64,000 nt of DNA, taken from positions 7,295,001-7,359,000 of the forward strand of contig NZ_CP050063.1 of NCBI RefSeq assembly GCF_011604685.1. Direction: 5' to 3'. Position 1 is the stretch's first letter. Each line of letters opens with the position of its first letter. Shown here piece after piece: positions 36,596-45,223 of this stretch. The position numbers and the translations under genes are program-made. The DNA is from Spirosoma aureum (GTDB taxonomy: Bacteria > Bacteroidota > Bacteroidia > Cytophagales > Spirosomataceae). The notes under the pieces were generated by a model. The model ran no database searches and had not been told where the DNA came from. It saw only the letters and a list, made by a program, of their open reading frames with translations.

Positions 36596-38401
36596 ATGAC
36601 CCGAAAACTGCTCTTTTTTGTCCTGTTTGTCTGTGTTCAGCACCCAATTATTTTTGCGCAAAATCCAACGGAGTACATCTGGTGGAATCCGGTTCAAAAT
36701 CAATTTCCGGTTATCGAAGGTCAGGCGTGGCCGAAGGATGTCAAAAATCCGTATGACCGGCTCCCGGCACAGGCAGAAAAGAGCGTTAGGGATGTGGTTT
36801 GGAATCTGTCGCATAATGGGGCGGGGTTGCTGATTCGGTTTAAAGCCAGTACCGATCAGCTCGTTGTGCGTTATGCGGTAAGCGGTTCCCATGCCCTGCC
36901 GCACATGCCAGCAACGGGGGTGAGCGGAGTAGATTTGTACGCCCTCAACAGCGATGGCGACTGGCGGTGGTGCACTGGGAAATATGCCTTTAAGGATACA
37001 ATTGAATACCGGTTTACGAATCTGGAGCCGAACGATCAATACCATCAGAAAGGGCGTGAGTACCGGCTGTACCTGCCCCTTTACAATTCGGTTAAATGGC
37101 TGGAAATAGGCGTCCCAAAAGGTGTTTCGTTTACGCCGTTACCAACCCGAATCGAAAAGCCAATCGTCGTATATGGCACCTCGATTGCGCAGGGAGCCTG
37201 TGCCTCGCGACCGGGTATGGCCTGGACCGCTATTCTGGGGCGAAAGCTTGACCGGCCCGTTATCAATCTGGGGTTCTCGGGTAATGGCCGACTGGAGAAA
37301 GAGGTTGTTCAGTTACTACCCGACATCGATGCCAAACTCTACGTGCTGGACTGTTTGCCGAATCTGGTTGCCTCGGTAGGTATTGCTCCTGAAGAGATCA
37401 AAAACAGGATCATGGAGTCGGTAAAAACACTTCGGCAAAAACGCCCGGCCATTCCTGTTCTGCTGGTGGAACACGCAGGCTATACCGATGGATCGCTAAA
37501 TGCCACCCGTCGAAAATTCTATACGGATGCCAATGAACTGATGCGCCAGGCATTTGCTCAGTTGAAAACGGAAGGAATTAACCAGATCTATCTTCTCCCC
37601 AAAACGGCACTTAATCTGGAAATGGACGATATGGTCGATGGTACGCACCCGACCGATCTGGGCATGCAACACTACGCTGATGCCTATGAAAAAAGCATCC
37701 GTACGATTCTCAATGAGCCAATTGGCCAATACAGTACGACAAAACCCTGTACGCAATTTCGGGATGCCGCGATTTATGACTGGGAAACCCGACACCGGGA
37801 CATGGTATCGTTAGCCAAAGCAAAACCCCCGCGCATTATTTTTCTGGGGAATTCCATCACACACTATTGGGGCGGCCAGCCACAGGCACCCATCAGCCGG
37901 GGAAGCGACTCTTGGAATACCGTCTTAGCTCCATTGGGGACGCAAAACTTTGGCTATGGCTGGGACCGTATTGAAAACGTACTCTGGCGGGTCTATCACG
38001 ATGAACTCGATGGCTATGCAGCCGCACAGGTCGTTGTCATGATCGGCACAAACAATCTGCAACTGAACTCCGATACGGAAATCATTGAGGGATTGAAATT
38101 TCTGGTTAGTGCCATCAAAACCCGTCAGCCGGGGGCCGATATACTCTTACTGGGTATCCTGCCACGTCGTCAGGGAGAAGCCCGAATTCTTGAACTCAAC
38201 AAAGGAATTGCACAGGCCTCGGGACAATTAAACGTAACCTTCGCTGACCCAGGCACTGTTTTTCTGAAGGAAGATGGTAAAATTGATGAAACGTTTTTCA
38301 CCGACGGTCTTCACCCGAACGCAGAAGGCTATCAAAAACTGGTCGGCAAACTCACTCCTTTTCTGAAGCCAGTCGAGCAGAGCAACAAACAAAAACGGTA
38401 G
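36596..38401 (+). CDS. secreted protein with two SGNH/GDSL hydrolase domains
   Basis: About 601 residues from ATG 36596, giving a signal peptide (RKLLFFVLFVCVQHPIIFAQ); the frame is open to 36557 but that part adds nothing plausible. The first hydrolase domain (after a beta-sandwich at about 25-185) has YGTSIAQGACASRPGMAW (nucleophile block), GFSGNGRLEKEV, and DGTHPTDLGMQHYADAY (Asp/His block). A second complete SGNH domain follows: IIFLGNSITHYWGG, VVVMIGTNNL, and FTDGLHPNAEGYQKL. Both appear to keep the Ser, Gly, Asn and Asp-x-x-His positions. Likely carbohydrate esterases (deacetylases) of the preceding locus. Confidence 0.92.
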   Translation: MTRKLLFFVLFVCVQHPIIFAQNPTEYIWWNPVQNQFPVIEGQAWPKDVKNPYDRLPAQAEKSVRDVVWNLSHNGAGLLIRFKASTDQLVVRYAVSGSHALPHMPATGVSGVDLYALNSDGDWRWCTGKYAFKDTIEYRFTNLEPNDQYHQKGREYRLYLPLYNSVKWLEIGVPKGVSFTPLPTRIEKPIVVYGTSIAQGACASRPGMAWTAILGRKLDRPVINLGFSGNGRLEKEVVQLLPDIDAKLYVLDCLPNLVASVGIAPEEIKNRIMESVKTLRQKRPAIPVLLVEHAGYTDGSLNATRRKFYTDANELMRQAFAQLKTEGINQIYLLPKTALNLEMDDMVDGTHPTDLGMQHYADAYEKSIRTILNEPIGQYSTTKPCTQFRDAAIYDWETRHRDMVSLAKAKPPRIIFLGNSITHYWGGQPQAPISRGSDSWNTVLAPLGTQNFGYGWDRIENVLWRVYHDELDGYAAAQVVVMIGTNNLQLNSDTEIIEGLKFLVSAIKTRQPGADILLLGILPRRQGEARILELNKGIAQASGQLNVTFADPGTVFLKEDGKIDETFFTDGLHPNAEGYQKLVGKLTPFLKPVEQSNKQKR

Positions 38402-38431
38402 TGCTCATTTAGCGCTACAATCGCATTCTTC

Positions 38432-40387
38432 ATGAAGAAAACAGCATCCAGTCCGCAAACCTTAGCCGACCAAAAACGGATGAGCAGCAAGCAGTTGTGG
38501 CTGTTTAAGGGCGTTGCCTTACTGCTGCCTTTTTTGCTTCTGGCCTTACTGGAGGGTGTTCTACGACTGTTCAATTATGGCCATGATCTGCACCTTTTTG
38601 TCGATGATCCGCAGCAATCGGGCTTTCTGGTTATGAACCAGCATGCCTCAGAAAAGTATTTTACAGAAACTGACAATGCTACCATCGGTAATTTTGAACC
38701 CTTTCACAAACACAAACCCGACGGTACACTGCGGATTTTTGTCCTGGGCGAATCAACAACAATCGGCTACCCATACATGCACAATGGGTCATTTCACCGC
38801 TGGCTGCAATACAGACTCACGCATACCTTTCCGGATAAAGAGTTCGAGATTATCAATCTGGCCTTGACAGCGGTAAACTCCTATACGGTGTTCGGTTTCG
38901 CGCAAGAGCTGGCTGCCTACCAACCCGATGCTGTGTTGATTTACACCGGTCATAATGAATACTATGGTGCTTTAGGCGTTGGCTCAACGAATTCAATTGC
39001 CCGGAATCCATCGCTGGTTCGATTTGTACTTAAACTTCGTGAGTTTCGGTTCATGCAATTGATTGGACATGCTTTAGCCGGAATTCGGAAAGCGCTATCC
39101 GGTCAGCAACCAGATTTGCGGGAAAACCTGATGAAACGGATGGCAGCCGACCAACAGATTCCTTATCAATCGGAGGTGTATCAGCAAGGAATCGAGCAGT
39201 ATAAAACCAATCTGAACGATCTGTGTCAACTGTTATCGAATCAGAAGATTCCCGTTTTTATCAGCAATCTGGTCAGCAACGAAAAAGATCTGAAACCGTT
39301 TATCAGCGCATCAGAAAATCTGGCCAATTCGGCTCAACAGCAATACCAGCTTGCCAGCCAGGCCTATAAAACAGGGGATTTTACTACGGCAAAAAAAGCG
39401 TATGTGCAGGCTAAGGAGCTGGATTTATTACGTTTTCGGGCCCCTGAAGCCATGAATCAGGTCATTCGGGAAATAGCTACCCACTACCCCGACGTGACGA
39501 TCGTTGATACCAAAGCCTACTTTGAAAAACAGTCTGCCCATGGCATTCTGGGCAAAGAAACGTTACTGGAACATGTACATCCCAACTTATTCGGTTATGC
39601 ATTGCTTTCCGATGCGTTTTATGAGGCACTGAAAAAGCGTAAATTGATTGCTACTGAAGGCAGTCAAGAAATGTCATTCGCGCAGTTAAGGCAGCAAATG
39701 CCGATCACGGCTGTAGACTCGCTTCAGGGAGCTTACGAAATGATGATTCTTAAAGAGGGCTGGCCATTTAATGAACCAATGCCGCCGGAGGAAAATCGCC
39801 CAAAAACGGTTGAGGAACAGTTGGCAGGAGCTTTAGTCGTCAGGCAATTGTCCTGGCGCGATGCCATGAATCAATTGGCCGCTTATTATGCCAAAGAGAA
39901 AAATCCGCTTAAAGCCTTACAGGTGACCGAAGCGTTATCGCTGGAATATCCAAATGATCCAACCCTATACGCTCAGGCTGGCAAACTTTGCGCCACTCTG
40001 AATCAGAACGATCAGGCGGTTCTATACTTAAAAAAAGCATTTCAATTAGAAAATACCTTCGAAAAAGCTCAGCAGTTGTTTATCACATTCCTGAAGCTGG
40101 ATCGGCCGGAAGAAGCGTTGCCTTACCTGAGGTATGCATCAGCCAACAATACGTCTACGTTCAACTTAAACGAACTACAGACGTTTGTTGAGCAACTGAT
40201 AGAGCTCAAAAAGCAATACGCCAAAGACACCAACAATGTGATTCTGAGCAATCAACTGGCCGCTGGTTATCTTAAATTTGCGAATGCCAGCGCGGCTGCC
40301 AAGTATGTAAAAAAAACCTTGCAACAAGACAGTCACAATGCCGATGCGTTACAGTTAAATAAGCAGATTCAGGCGCTCAGCAAATAG
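38432..40387 (+). CDS. membrane-anchored SGNH hydrolase-like protein with C-terminal TPRs
   Basis: A 651-residue protein with a short cytoplasmic N terminus, one membrane helix (LWLFKGVALLLPFLLLALLEG, about 22-42), an SGNH-like domain starting at FVLGESTTIGYPYM and including LIYTGHNEYYGALG and the HVHPNLFGYALLSDAF block, and TPR-like repeats in the last 200 residues (LKALQVTEALSLEYPNDPTL, QAVLYLKKAFQLE). Similar proteins are linked to acylation or carbamoylation of surface glycans. The nucleophile would be the Ser of GES. It follows the double SGNH gene at 30 bases, so they are probably co-transcribed. Confidence 0.88.
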   Translation: MKKTASSPQTLADQKRMSSKQLWLFKGVALLLPFLLLALLEGVLRLFNYGHDLHLFVDDPQQSGFLVMNQHASEKYFTETDNATIGNFEPFHKHKPDGTLRIFVLGESTTIGYPYMHNGSFHRWLQYRLTHTFPDKEFEIINLALTAVNSYTVFGFAQELAAYQPDAVLIYTGHNEYYGALGVGSTNSIARNPSLVRFVLKLREFRFMQLIGHALAGIRKALSGQQPDLRENLMKRMAADQQIPYQSEVYQQGIEQYKTNLNDLCQLLSNQKIPVFISNLVSNEKDLKPFISASENLANSAQQQYQLASQAYKTGDFTTAKKAYVQAKELDLLRFRAPEAMNQVIREIATHYPDVTIVDTKAYFEKQSAHGILGKETLLEHVHPNLFGYALLSDAFYEALKKRKLIATEGSQEMSFAQLRQQMPITAVDSLQGAYEMMILKEGWPFNEPMPPEENRPKTVEEQLAGALVVRQLSWRDAMNQLAAYYAKEKNPLKALQVTEALSLEYPNDPTLYAQAGKLCATLNQNDQAVLYLKKAFQLENTFEKAQQLFITFLKLDRPEEALPYLRYASANNTSTFNLNELQTFVEQLIELKKQYAKDTNNVILSNQLAAGYLKFANASAAAKYVKKTLQQDSHNADALQLNKQIQALSK

Positions 40388-40459
40388 GCAGGTGGTCTTC
40401 CGCAGGTGAAGTACCTGCTTATAACAGTCTATTAAACGGCATATTAAAACGAACTACTG

Positions 40460-40609
40460 ATGGAGTTTTTAAAGGATTTCTGGCTATTCGTGCGGGAACG
40501 CAAGCGATACTGGCTAATACCGCTATTCATTATTTTACTGCTACTTGGACTATTAACTGTATTCACGACAGGCTCAGCATTAGCTCCGTTTATTTACTCT
40601 ATTTTCTAA
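40460..40609 (+). CDS. small membrane protein, DUF5989-like (49 aa)
   Basis: A 49-residue ORF, ATG to TAA, beginning MEFLKDFWLFVRERKRYWLIP, continuing with a hydrophobic helix FIILLLLGLLTVFTTGSALAP and ending FIYSIF. The pattern, a basic amphipathic N terminus and one membrane segment, matches the DUF5989 family, often found beside SxtJ-like membrane proteins, carbamoyltransferases and SGNH hydrolases. Here the neighbour is the SGNH-TPR gene 72 bases upstream, while carbamoyltransferase and SxtJ genes are absent. Function is unknown; a partner role for the membrane SGNH protein is a reasonable guess. Confidence 0.8.
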   Translation: MEFLKDFWLFVRERKRYWLIPLFIILLLLGLLTVFTTGSALAPFIYSIF

Positions 40610-40689
40610 AAATCTGATTTAGTCCGATTCGATGGCGGCCGGTAGTAATCTGGTGCTTTATTTCGGCAGGAAACAATTCGTTAATAAAG

Positions 40690-41382
40690 CTACAGATTCT
40701 CCAAAATATCCCGGTAGCCTCTTCCAATCGGAATAGTGGACCCATTAACATCGACCATCTCTGCTGTATAGGAATCAATCTTGCTAATTGAAACGATAAA
40801 TGATCGATGAATCCGCTTGAAGAGAGTTACGGGCAAAAGTGCTTCAATTTCGTGCGTACTCATTTTTGAAATATACTCTTTTTTCGTCGTAACAATCCTG
40901 ATATATTCTCGCTGGCTCTCGATATAAACAATCTCCGAAAATAAAATCCTGACCTTCTTTTTCTGCACATTTAGAAAAATAAAATCTTTTACTTCCTGAC
41001 TTTCTGCTTGTTTATACCTATCTGGATTTCCCGCTTTTACTTTGTTGACAGCTATTAAAAATCGCTCAAATTCATAGGGCTTCAGTAAATAATCTGTCAC
41101 ATTTAACGCAAATCCTTCTACAGCGTATTGATGATAGGCCGTTGTAATAATTACCGCAGGAGGATTGGTCAGTGTTTTCAAAAAATCCATTCCTTTTAAA
41201 GTAGGCAGATGAATATCAAGAAACATCAGATCGATTGCATTCTGTCGTAAATAGTCAATGGCAAGAATCGCATCTTTAAAGACCGAACGCAACTCCAAAA
41301 ATGGTATTTGCCGGATATAATCCGATAAAACTTTTACGGCCAAGGGCTCATCCTCTATAATAATGCACTTTATATTAGACAT
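40690..41382 (-). CDS. LytTR-family response regulator
   Basis: About 230 residues from ATG 41382 (an alternative ATG lies at 41391). The receiver has IIIEDEPLAVKVL with the acid pair and the phosphoacceptor Asp in LMFLDIHLP, with Lys in LLKPYEFERF. The C-terminal LytTR DNA-binding domain has the family segments IVYIESQREYIRIVTTKKEY and FKRIHRSFIVSISKIDSY, ending in PIGRGYRD. It pairs with the LytS-like kinase whose stop codon overlaps its start, so they are translated together. Likely target is its own region or the downstream PAP2 gene, but no LytTR operator is proven. Confidence 0.94.
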   Translation of the reverse strand: MSNIKCIIIEDEPLAVKVLSDYIRQIPFLELRSVFKDAILAIDYLRQNAIDLMFLDIHLPTLKGMDFLKTLTNPPAVIITTAYHQYAVEGFALNVTDYLLKPYEFERFLIAVNKVKAGNPDRYKQAESQEVKDFIFLNVQKKKVRILFSEIVYIESQREYIRIVTTKKEYISKMSTHEIEALLPVTLFKRIHRSFIVSISKIDSYTAEMVDVNGSTIPIGRGYRDILENL

Positions 41383-42418
41383 GGCTGGCAAGATTGATGG
41401 TTAACGTAGCGGTAAATGTAGAATCACCCTGCTGAACCGATAAGTTGAAATCGGTATAGAGCAACTCCAGTTGCCGTCTAAGGTTCGAAAGTCCAATGTT
41501 TTCTTTAACAGGTAACCCCTCTAAAAATTCTTCCGTAGAATTTCTGACTAAAAAAGCCAGCAGCTGCTTATTTACGGAAAGATGAATATCGACAAAAGGG
41601 CGATCCCTGGTTTCTGAAACGCCATGTTTGAAGGCATTTTCCACTAAGGGCATTAGTAAAAGAGGTGGTAAGACCTGAGCCATATCTTCAATTTCATACT
41701 TAAAATCGACGGATAAAGATTCGTCATACCGCAGCTTTTCAAGGGCAATATAGTCAGCCATAATTTTCAGTTCCTGTTCAATACGAATATAGTTGCCACT
41801 GGTTTCGTAGAGCATAAAGCGCAGTATTTGCGAAAGCCGCAAAATAGACTCAGGGGCCAGGTCTGATTTATCTCTTGCCAGTGAATAGATGTTATTCAAC
41901 GTATTGAATAAAAAATGTGGATTGGTCTGAGATTTAAGGTAATTTAATTCTGCTTCCTGTTTCTCAATTCTCAGTTGCTGAGCCGCTTCTTTTAGTTTTC
42001 TATAATCATACGAATACCGAATAATCCCGAAGAAAATAATCGAAAAAGCGCTATAAGGAAAGTGATTACCTACACCTTCCAACGCCGAAGAATATATTTT
42101 AAGTGGAAAATAAATGTCGAATTTAATACCAATATATCGCCAGAAATAAAAACCGAAAGAATATAAAAAAAGATTAGCGGATAAAATAAATGGTGCTATA
42201 ACAATTCGTTTCCATGTTAATTTTATAAATGGCAAAACATACTCAAAAAACAGAAAATTAATAACAATAAGATAGCCAACCAGCCAGCAATTATTCACTA
42301 CTCGTTTTAGAAATGTCTCAGGATGGCTTACTAAATCGACAAACAGCTGGAACAATAAATAAGCACCCCCAACCCGGATAAAAAACTTAAACCGCTCCCT
42401 ATCGATTGATATTTCCAT
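41375..42418 (-). CDS. LytS/YpdA-type sensor histidine kinase
   Basis: A 347-residue kinase with four or so membrane helices in the first 150 residues (e.g. FEYVLPFI, IVIAPFILSANLFLYSFGFYFW) and no large outer domain. The PF06580-type dimerisation and phosphoacceptor helix is LNYLKSQTNPHFLFNTLNNIYSLA, with His in NPHFLFN, followed by the ATPase parts PPLLLMPLVENAFKHGV and NIGLSNLRRQLELLY. It should phosphorylate the LytTR regulator encoded just downstream; the two genes overlap by about 8-17 bases. Confidence 0.94.
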   Translation of the reverse strand: MEISIDRERFKFFIRVGGAYLLFQLFVDLVSHPETFLKRVVNNCWLVGYLIVINFLFFEYVLPFIKLTWKRIVIAPFILSANLFLYSFGFYFWRYIGIKFDIYFPLKIYSSALEGVGNHFPYSAFSIIFFGIIRYSYDYRKLKEAAQQLRIEKQEAELNYLKSQTNPHFLFNTLNNIYSLARDKSDLAPESILRLSQILRFMLYETSGNYIRIEQELKIMADYIALEKLRYDESLSVDFKYEIEDMAQVLPPLLLMPLVENAFKHGVSETRDRPFVDIHLSVNKQLLAFLVRNSTEEFLEGLPVKENIGLSNLRRQLELLYTDFNLSVQQGDSTFTATLTINLASHV

Positions 42419-42678
42419 TCTGCTAGATAAACTATAAAAGTCAACAAATCCTTCTTTTTTGTTCTACTGTCAACAGAATGAGTTTTATTATCTACCAAAC
42501 CCCGAAAAAAGTCAATAGAATACATCGACATTCACTAAAGATACGCTTATAGGTTTTTTATTTATTCGTTTCAGCGGTTGGCCTAATCGGGTTATCTGTT
42601 TACCATAACCCGTTGTTGATTGACACTCTCTTTTAGCGCTTTACTCTATTCGATAATCTTGTTAAAAATTCGCAGGAT

Positions 42679-44016
42679 ATGAAAAAGAGTCTACCCATTC
42701 TCATGGCTATGCTGATGATAGCCGTTCACCTACAGGCCCAGATGGAGCCAATGGCCAGCAATTGGAAAACCTGGTTTATTACATCACCGAAGACCTACCG
42801 CTTACCTCCTCCCACTTCCTACAAGGAGGAAACGGCACAGGTATTCTCTAAACAGAACGATCTGGATTCTGCCGGCTGGCAGCAGATTCTATACTGGAAT
42901 GCAGGGGCACCCGGTTACCGATGGCAGACACTAATGTATAGATTATGGATGACAGATACCACCTACAATGGCGCTCTGGCGAATATGCTGCTAAGTGTCG
43001 CCACCTATGACGCTACGATCGTGGCCTGGGATACGAAATATGCCTATAAACGACCTCGGCCTTTTGCAGTCGATAGTCGGATCAAAGTGCACGGACCGAA
43101 GCCCGATAGCCCCTCCTATCCCTGCGAACATTCGGTAGCGGCTGGCGTAGCGGTGACGCTCATCACTCATTTCTACCCTTCTATGGCTGAGTCTGTCAAT
43201 CGGCTGGCGCAGCAACTCATGGCATCACGAATTGCGGCTGGCATTGCCTTTCCCAGCGATACCCGCGCGGGCTTTGAACTGGGCAAACAGATTGCCGAAA
43301 AAGAATTGGCCTATACGAAAGGGTTTACGCCTAAAACAGCCTGGGACGGAAAGAGGCCGAAGCAACCGGGCATCTGGAACGGAAAAAAGCCTGCGTCACC
43401 ACTGGCAGGTCTTAGTAAAACAGTGGTACTGGACAGCAGTAGTCAGTTTCGCCCCGGCCCACCACCCGACTTTGCAAAAGATATGGCAGAACTGAAAAGC
43501 TTCAAACCCACTTTTCGCTCGATGGCCAATGCGTTTAATTTTGCGAGCCAACCCTTCTGGGAAGATTTGCTGCACAAAAAAATATTCGAATACAACCTTC
43601 ACCTGGACCCGCCCCGTGCCGCGCGATTGTATGCCATCGCGGCCATTGGCGTCTACGATGGATTTGTCGCCTGTTGGGATGCCAAGTATGCCTACTGGGG
43701 CATTCGACCCGATCAGTACGATACTACCTACCAGCCACCACTGCTAATTACTCCGCCTTTTCCAGGCTACCCTTCGGGACATGCCGCTATCGGTAGTGTA
43801 ATGGGAGAATTGTATTCGTATTTCTTTCCGGCAGAACGCGCTTATTTCCAGCAGAAAGCCAAAGAAGGGGCAGAATCCCGCTTCCAGGCGGGCATCCATT
43901 TCCGCACCGACAATGAAGTTGGTCTGGAAATGGGCCGGAAGGTAGCCGAGAAAATTATTCAGAAGGTAAGAACCGATGGTGCCGACGAGGAATTAATGCT
44001 GGCAAAGAAAAAATAG
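42679..44016 (+). CDS. PAP2/vanadium haloperoxidase-like phosphatase with internal duplication
   Basis: A 445-residue exported protein (signal peptide about 1-20). Two PAP2-type halves can be aligned. The C-terminal half has an intact site: K336, R343-P344, S366-G-H368 (YPSGHAA), S400-R401 and H407 with D411 (SRFQAGIHFRTD). The N-terminal half keeps K120, the RP dipeptide, C-E-H151 and S183-R184 but has Ala190 where the second catalytic His is expected, then FPSD. So the first copy is probably structural or inactive. The family includes acid phosphatases and vanadium haloperoxidases; which it is cannot be told. A strong terminator follows. Confidence 0.9.
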   Translation: MKKSLPILMAMLMIAVHLQAQMEPMASNWKTWFITSPKTYRLPPPTSYKEETAQVFSKQNDLDSAGWQQILYWNAGAPGYRWQTLMYRLWMTDTTYNGALANMLLSVATYDATIVAWDTKYAYKRPRPFAVDSRIKVHGPKPDSPSYPCEHSVAAGVAVTLITHFYPSMAESVNRLAQQLMASRIAAGIAFPSDTRAGFELGKQIAEKELAYTKGFTPKTAWDGKRPKQPGIWNGKKPASPLAGLSKTVVLDSSSQFRPGPPPDFAKDMAELKSFKPTFRSMANAFNFASQPFWEDLLHKKIFEYNLHLDPPRAARLYAIAAIGVYDGFVACWDAKYAYWGIRPDQYDTTYQPPLLITPPFPGYPSGHAAIGSVMGELYSYFFPAERAYFQQKAKEGAESRFQAGIHFRTDNEVGLEMGRKVAEKIIQKVRTDGADEELMLAKKK

Positions 44017-44027
44017 ACAGACACTAA

Positions 44028-44090
44028 GGTCAGCCAGGGTAGTTTCTCATTCCAGCACCAGTATGGAATGAGAAACTGCCTTGGCTGACC
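44028..44090 (+). terminator. long hairpin terminator after the PAP2 gene
   Basis: A 27-bp stem (44028-44054 with 44064-44090, two G-T type pairs) and a 9-base loop, followed by ATTTTCC. It starts 12 bases after the stop and is one of the strongest hairpins of the window. Confidence 0.85.
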
Positions 44091-44313
44091 ATTTTCCGTT
44101 TAACGATCTACAGCGATCGTAAATGGTACTCTCATTAGCTTTTATAGGTGCTCAACGTGCTGAATCGATCACCAACATTTATACTGGTTTCTGCTCATAC
44201 TGGATCGCTTTTATACTGAACCATCTATACTTATTCTGAATTACCCAATAAAGACCCATATATTCGAGAAAACTATACGCTCAACTCCATAAAAAATACG
44301 TTAGTTTAGTTGT

Positions 44314-45123
44314 ATGAGCAGTAGCAACCGGACGTACATCAATCGTTCACCATCTCACAGTCAAACGGCTTTTTTTGTAAAACCGGGCTCTATAGTTCGG
44401 CAAATCTGGGGCGACGCCGATGTTATTCTGCTGGTCTTTGCCGGATCGGCTGCTGAATTTGCCCTGAATCGGGCGGTAGACTGGCTGTTTTTTACGGGTA
44501 AACTGCCCGCCGATCCTATTGCGCGCCTATTCTCAACGGTTCGTTATGCGCAGGAAATCGTGTTTGCTCCCGAAACGCAGGCCCGTCAGGCCATTGCCCG
44601 CATGGGCGCTATTCACGGCGGTGTCGAACAAAAACGCGGCTACCAGATTCCGGATTGGGCGTATCGGGATGTGCTGTATATGCTGATCGATTATTCGGAG
44701 CGCGCTTATGAAACCTTATACAAACCGCTCACCGATTCTGAGCGCGAAGAGTTGTTTCATACCTTTCGGGAAGTTGGTGCAGGTATGCATGTGCCGAAAC
44801 TACCGGATACCTACGCCGACTGGCGAGCAGATCGGGAAGCCCACCTTAATCGGGATTTGGTCCGGAGCGATTTCACAGACAAACTCTTTCAGCGATACCG
44901 CGAGCAGTTAGGCAGTTGGCGCTATAATCTGCTGCGTCAGGCACAGGCGGTGCTGGTGCCTGAGCAAGTACGATCATTGCTCAACTTACCTCAAAAACCG
45001 TGGCTGAATAATACCATTGGCCTGTACAAAATTCTGAATACACTTGGGCTACGATCGATGGTGCAGCGGGCTTTGCTGCCAACGAATTATCTGGAGCAAA
45101 TTCGTAGCTTAGATGTTCGGTAA
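44314..45123 (+). CDS. MpaB-family (DUF2236) oxygenase-like protein
   Basis: A 269-residue protein of the latex-clearing-protein/MpaB type. Seen are PGSIVRQIWGDADVILLVFAGSAAEFALNRAVDWL, YAQEIVFAPETQARQAIARM and the His-bearing segment MGAIHGGVEQKRGYQIPDWAYRDVLYMLIDYSERAYE, where the family keeps metal/haem-linked His and Arg residues. Members are suggested to be O2-dependent enzymes with haem b. Here it is single, 100 bases before the serine dehydratase, and no redox partner is adjacent. Substrate unknown. Confidence 0.85.
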   Translation: MSSSNRTYINRSPSHSQTAFFVKPGSIVRQIWGDADVILLVFAGSAAEFALNRAVDWLFFTGKLPADPIARLFSTVRYAQEIVFAPETQARQAIARMGAIHGGVEQKRGYQIPDWAYRDVLYMLIDYSERAYETLYKPLTDSEREELFHTFREVGAGMHVPKLPDTYADWRADREAHLNRDLVRSDFTDKLFQRYREQLGSWRYNLLRQAQAVLVPEQVRSLLNLPQKPWLNNTIGLYKILNTLGLRSMVQRALLPTNYLEQIRSLDVR

Positions 45124-45223
45124 CCGGGTAAACTGGTATTTGACGATTCATCGAACCAGTTACCACAATTACCCATTACTTTAGTTACTCAATTGCCCAG
45201 TCCCTTCGTCATTCTTCATCAAC

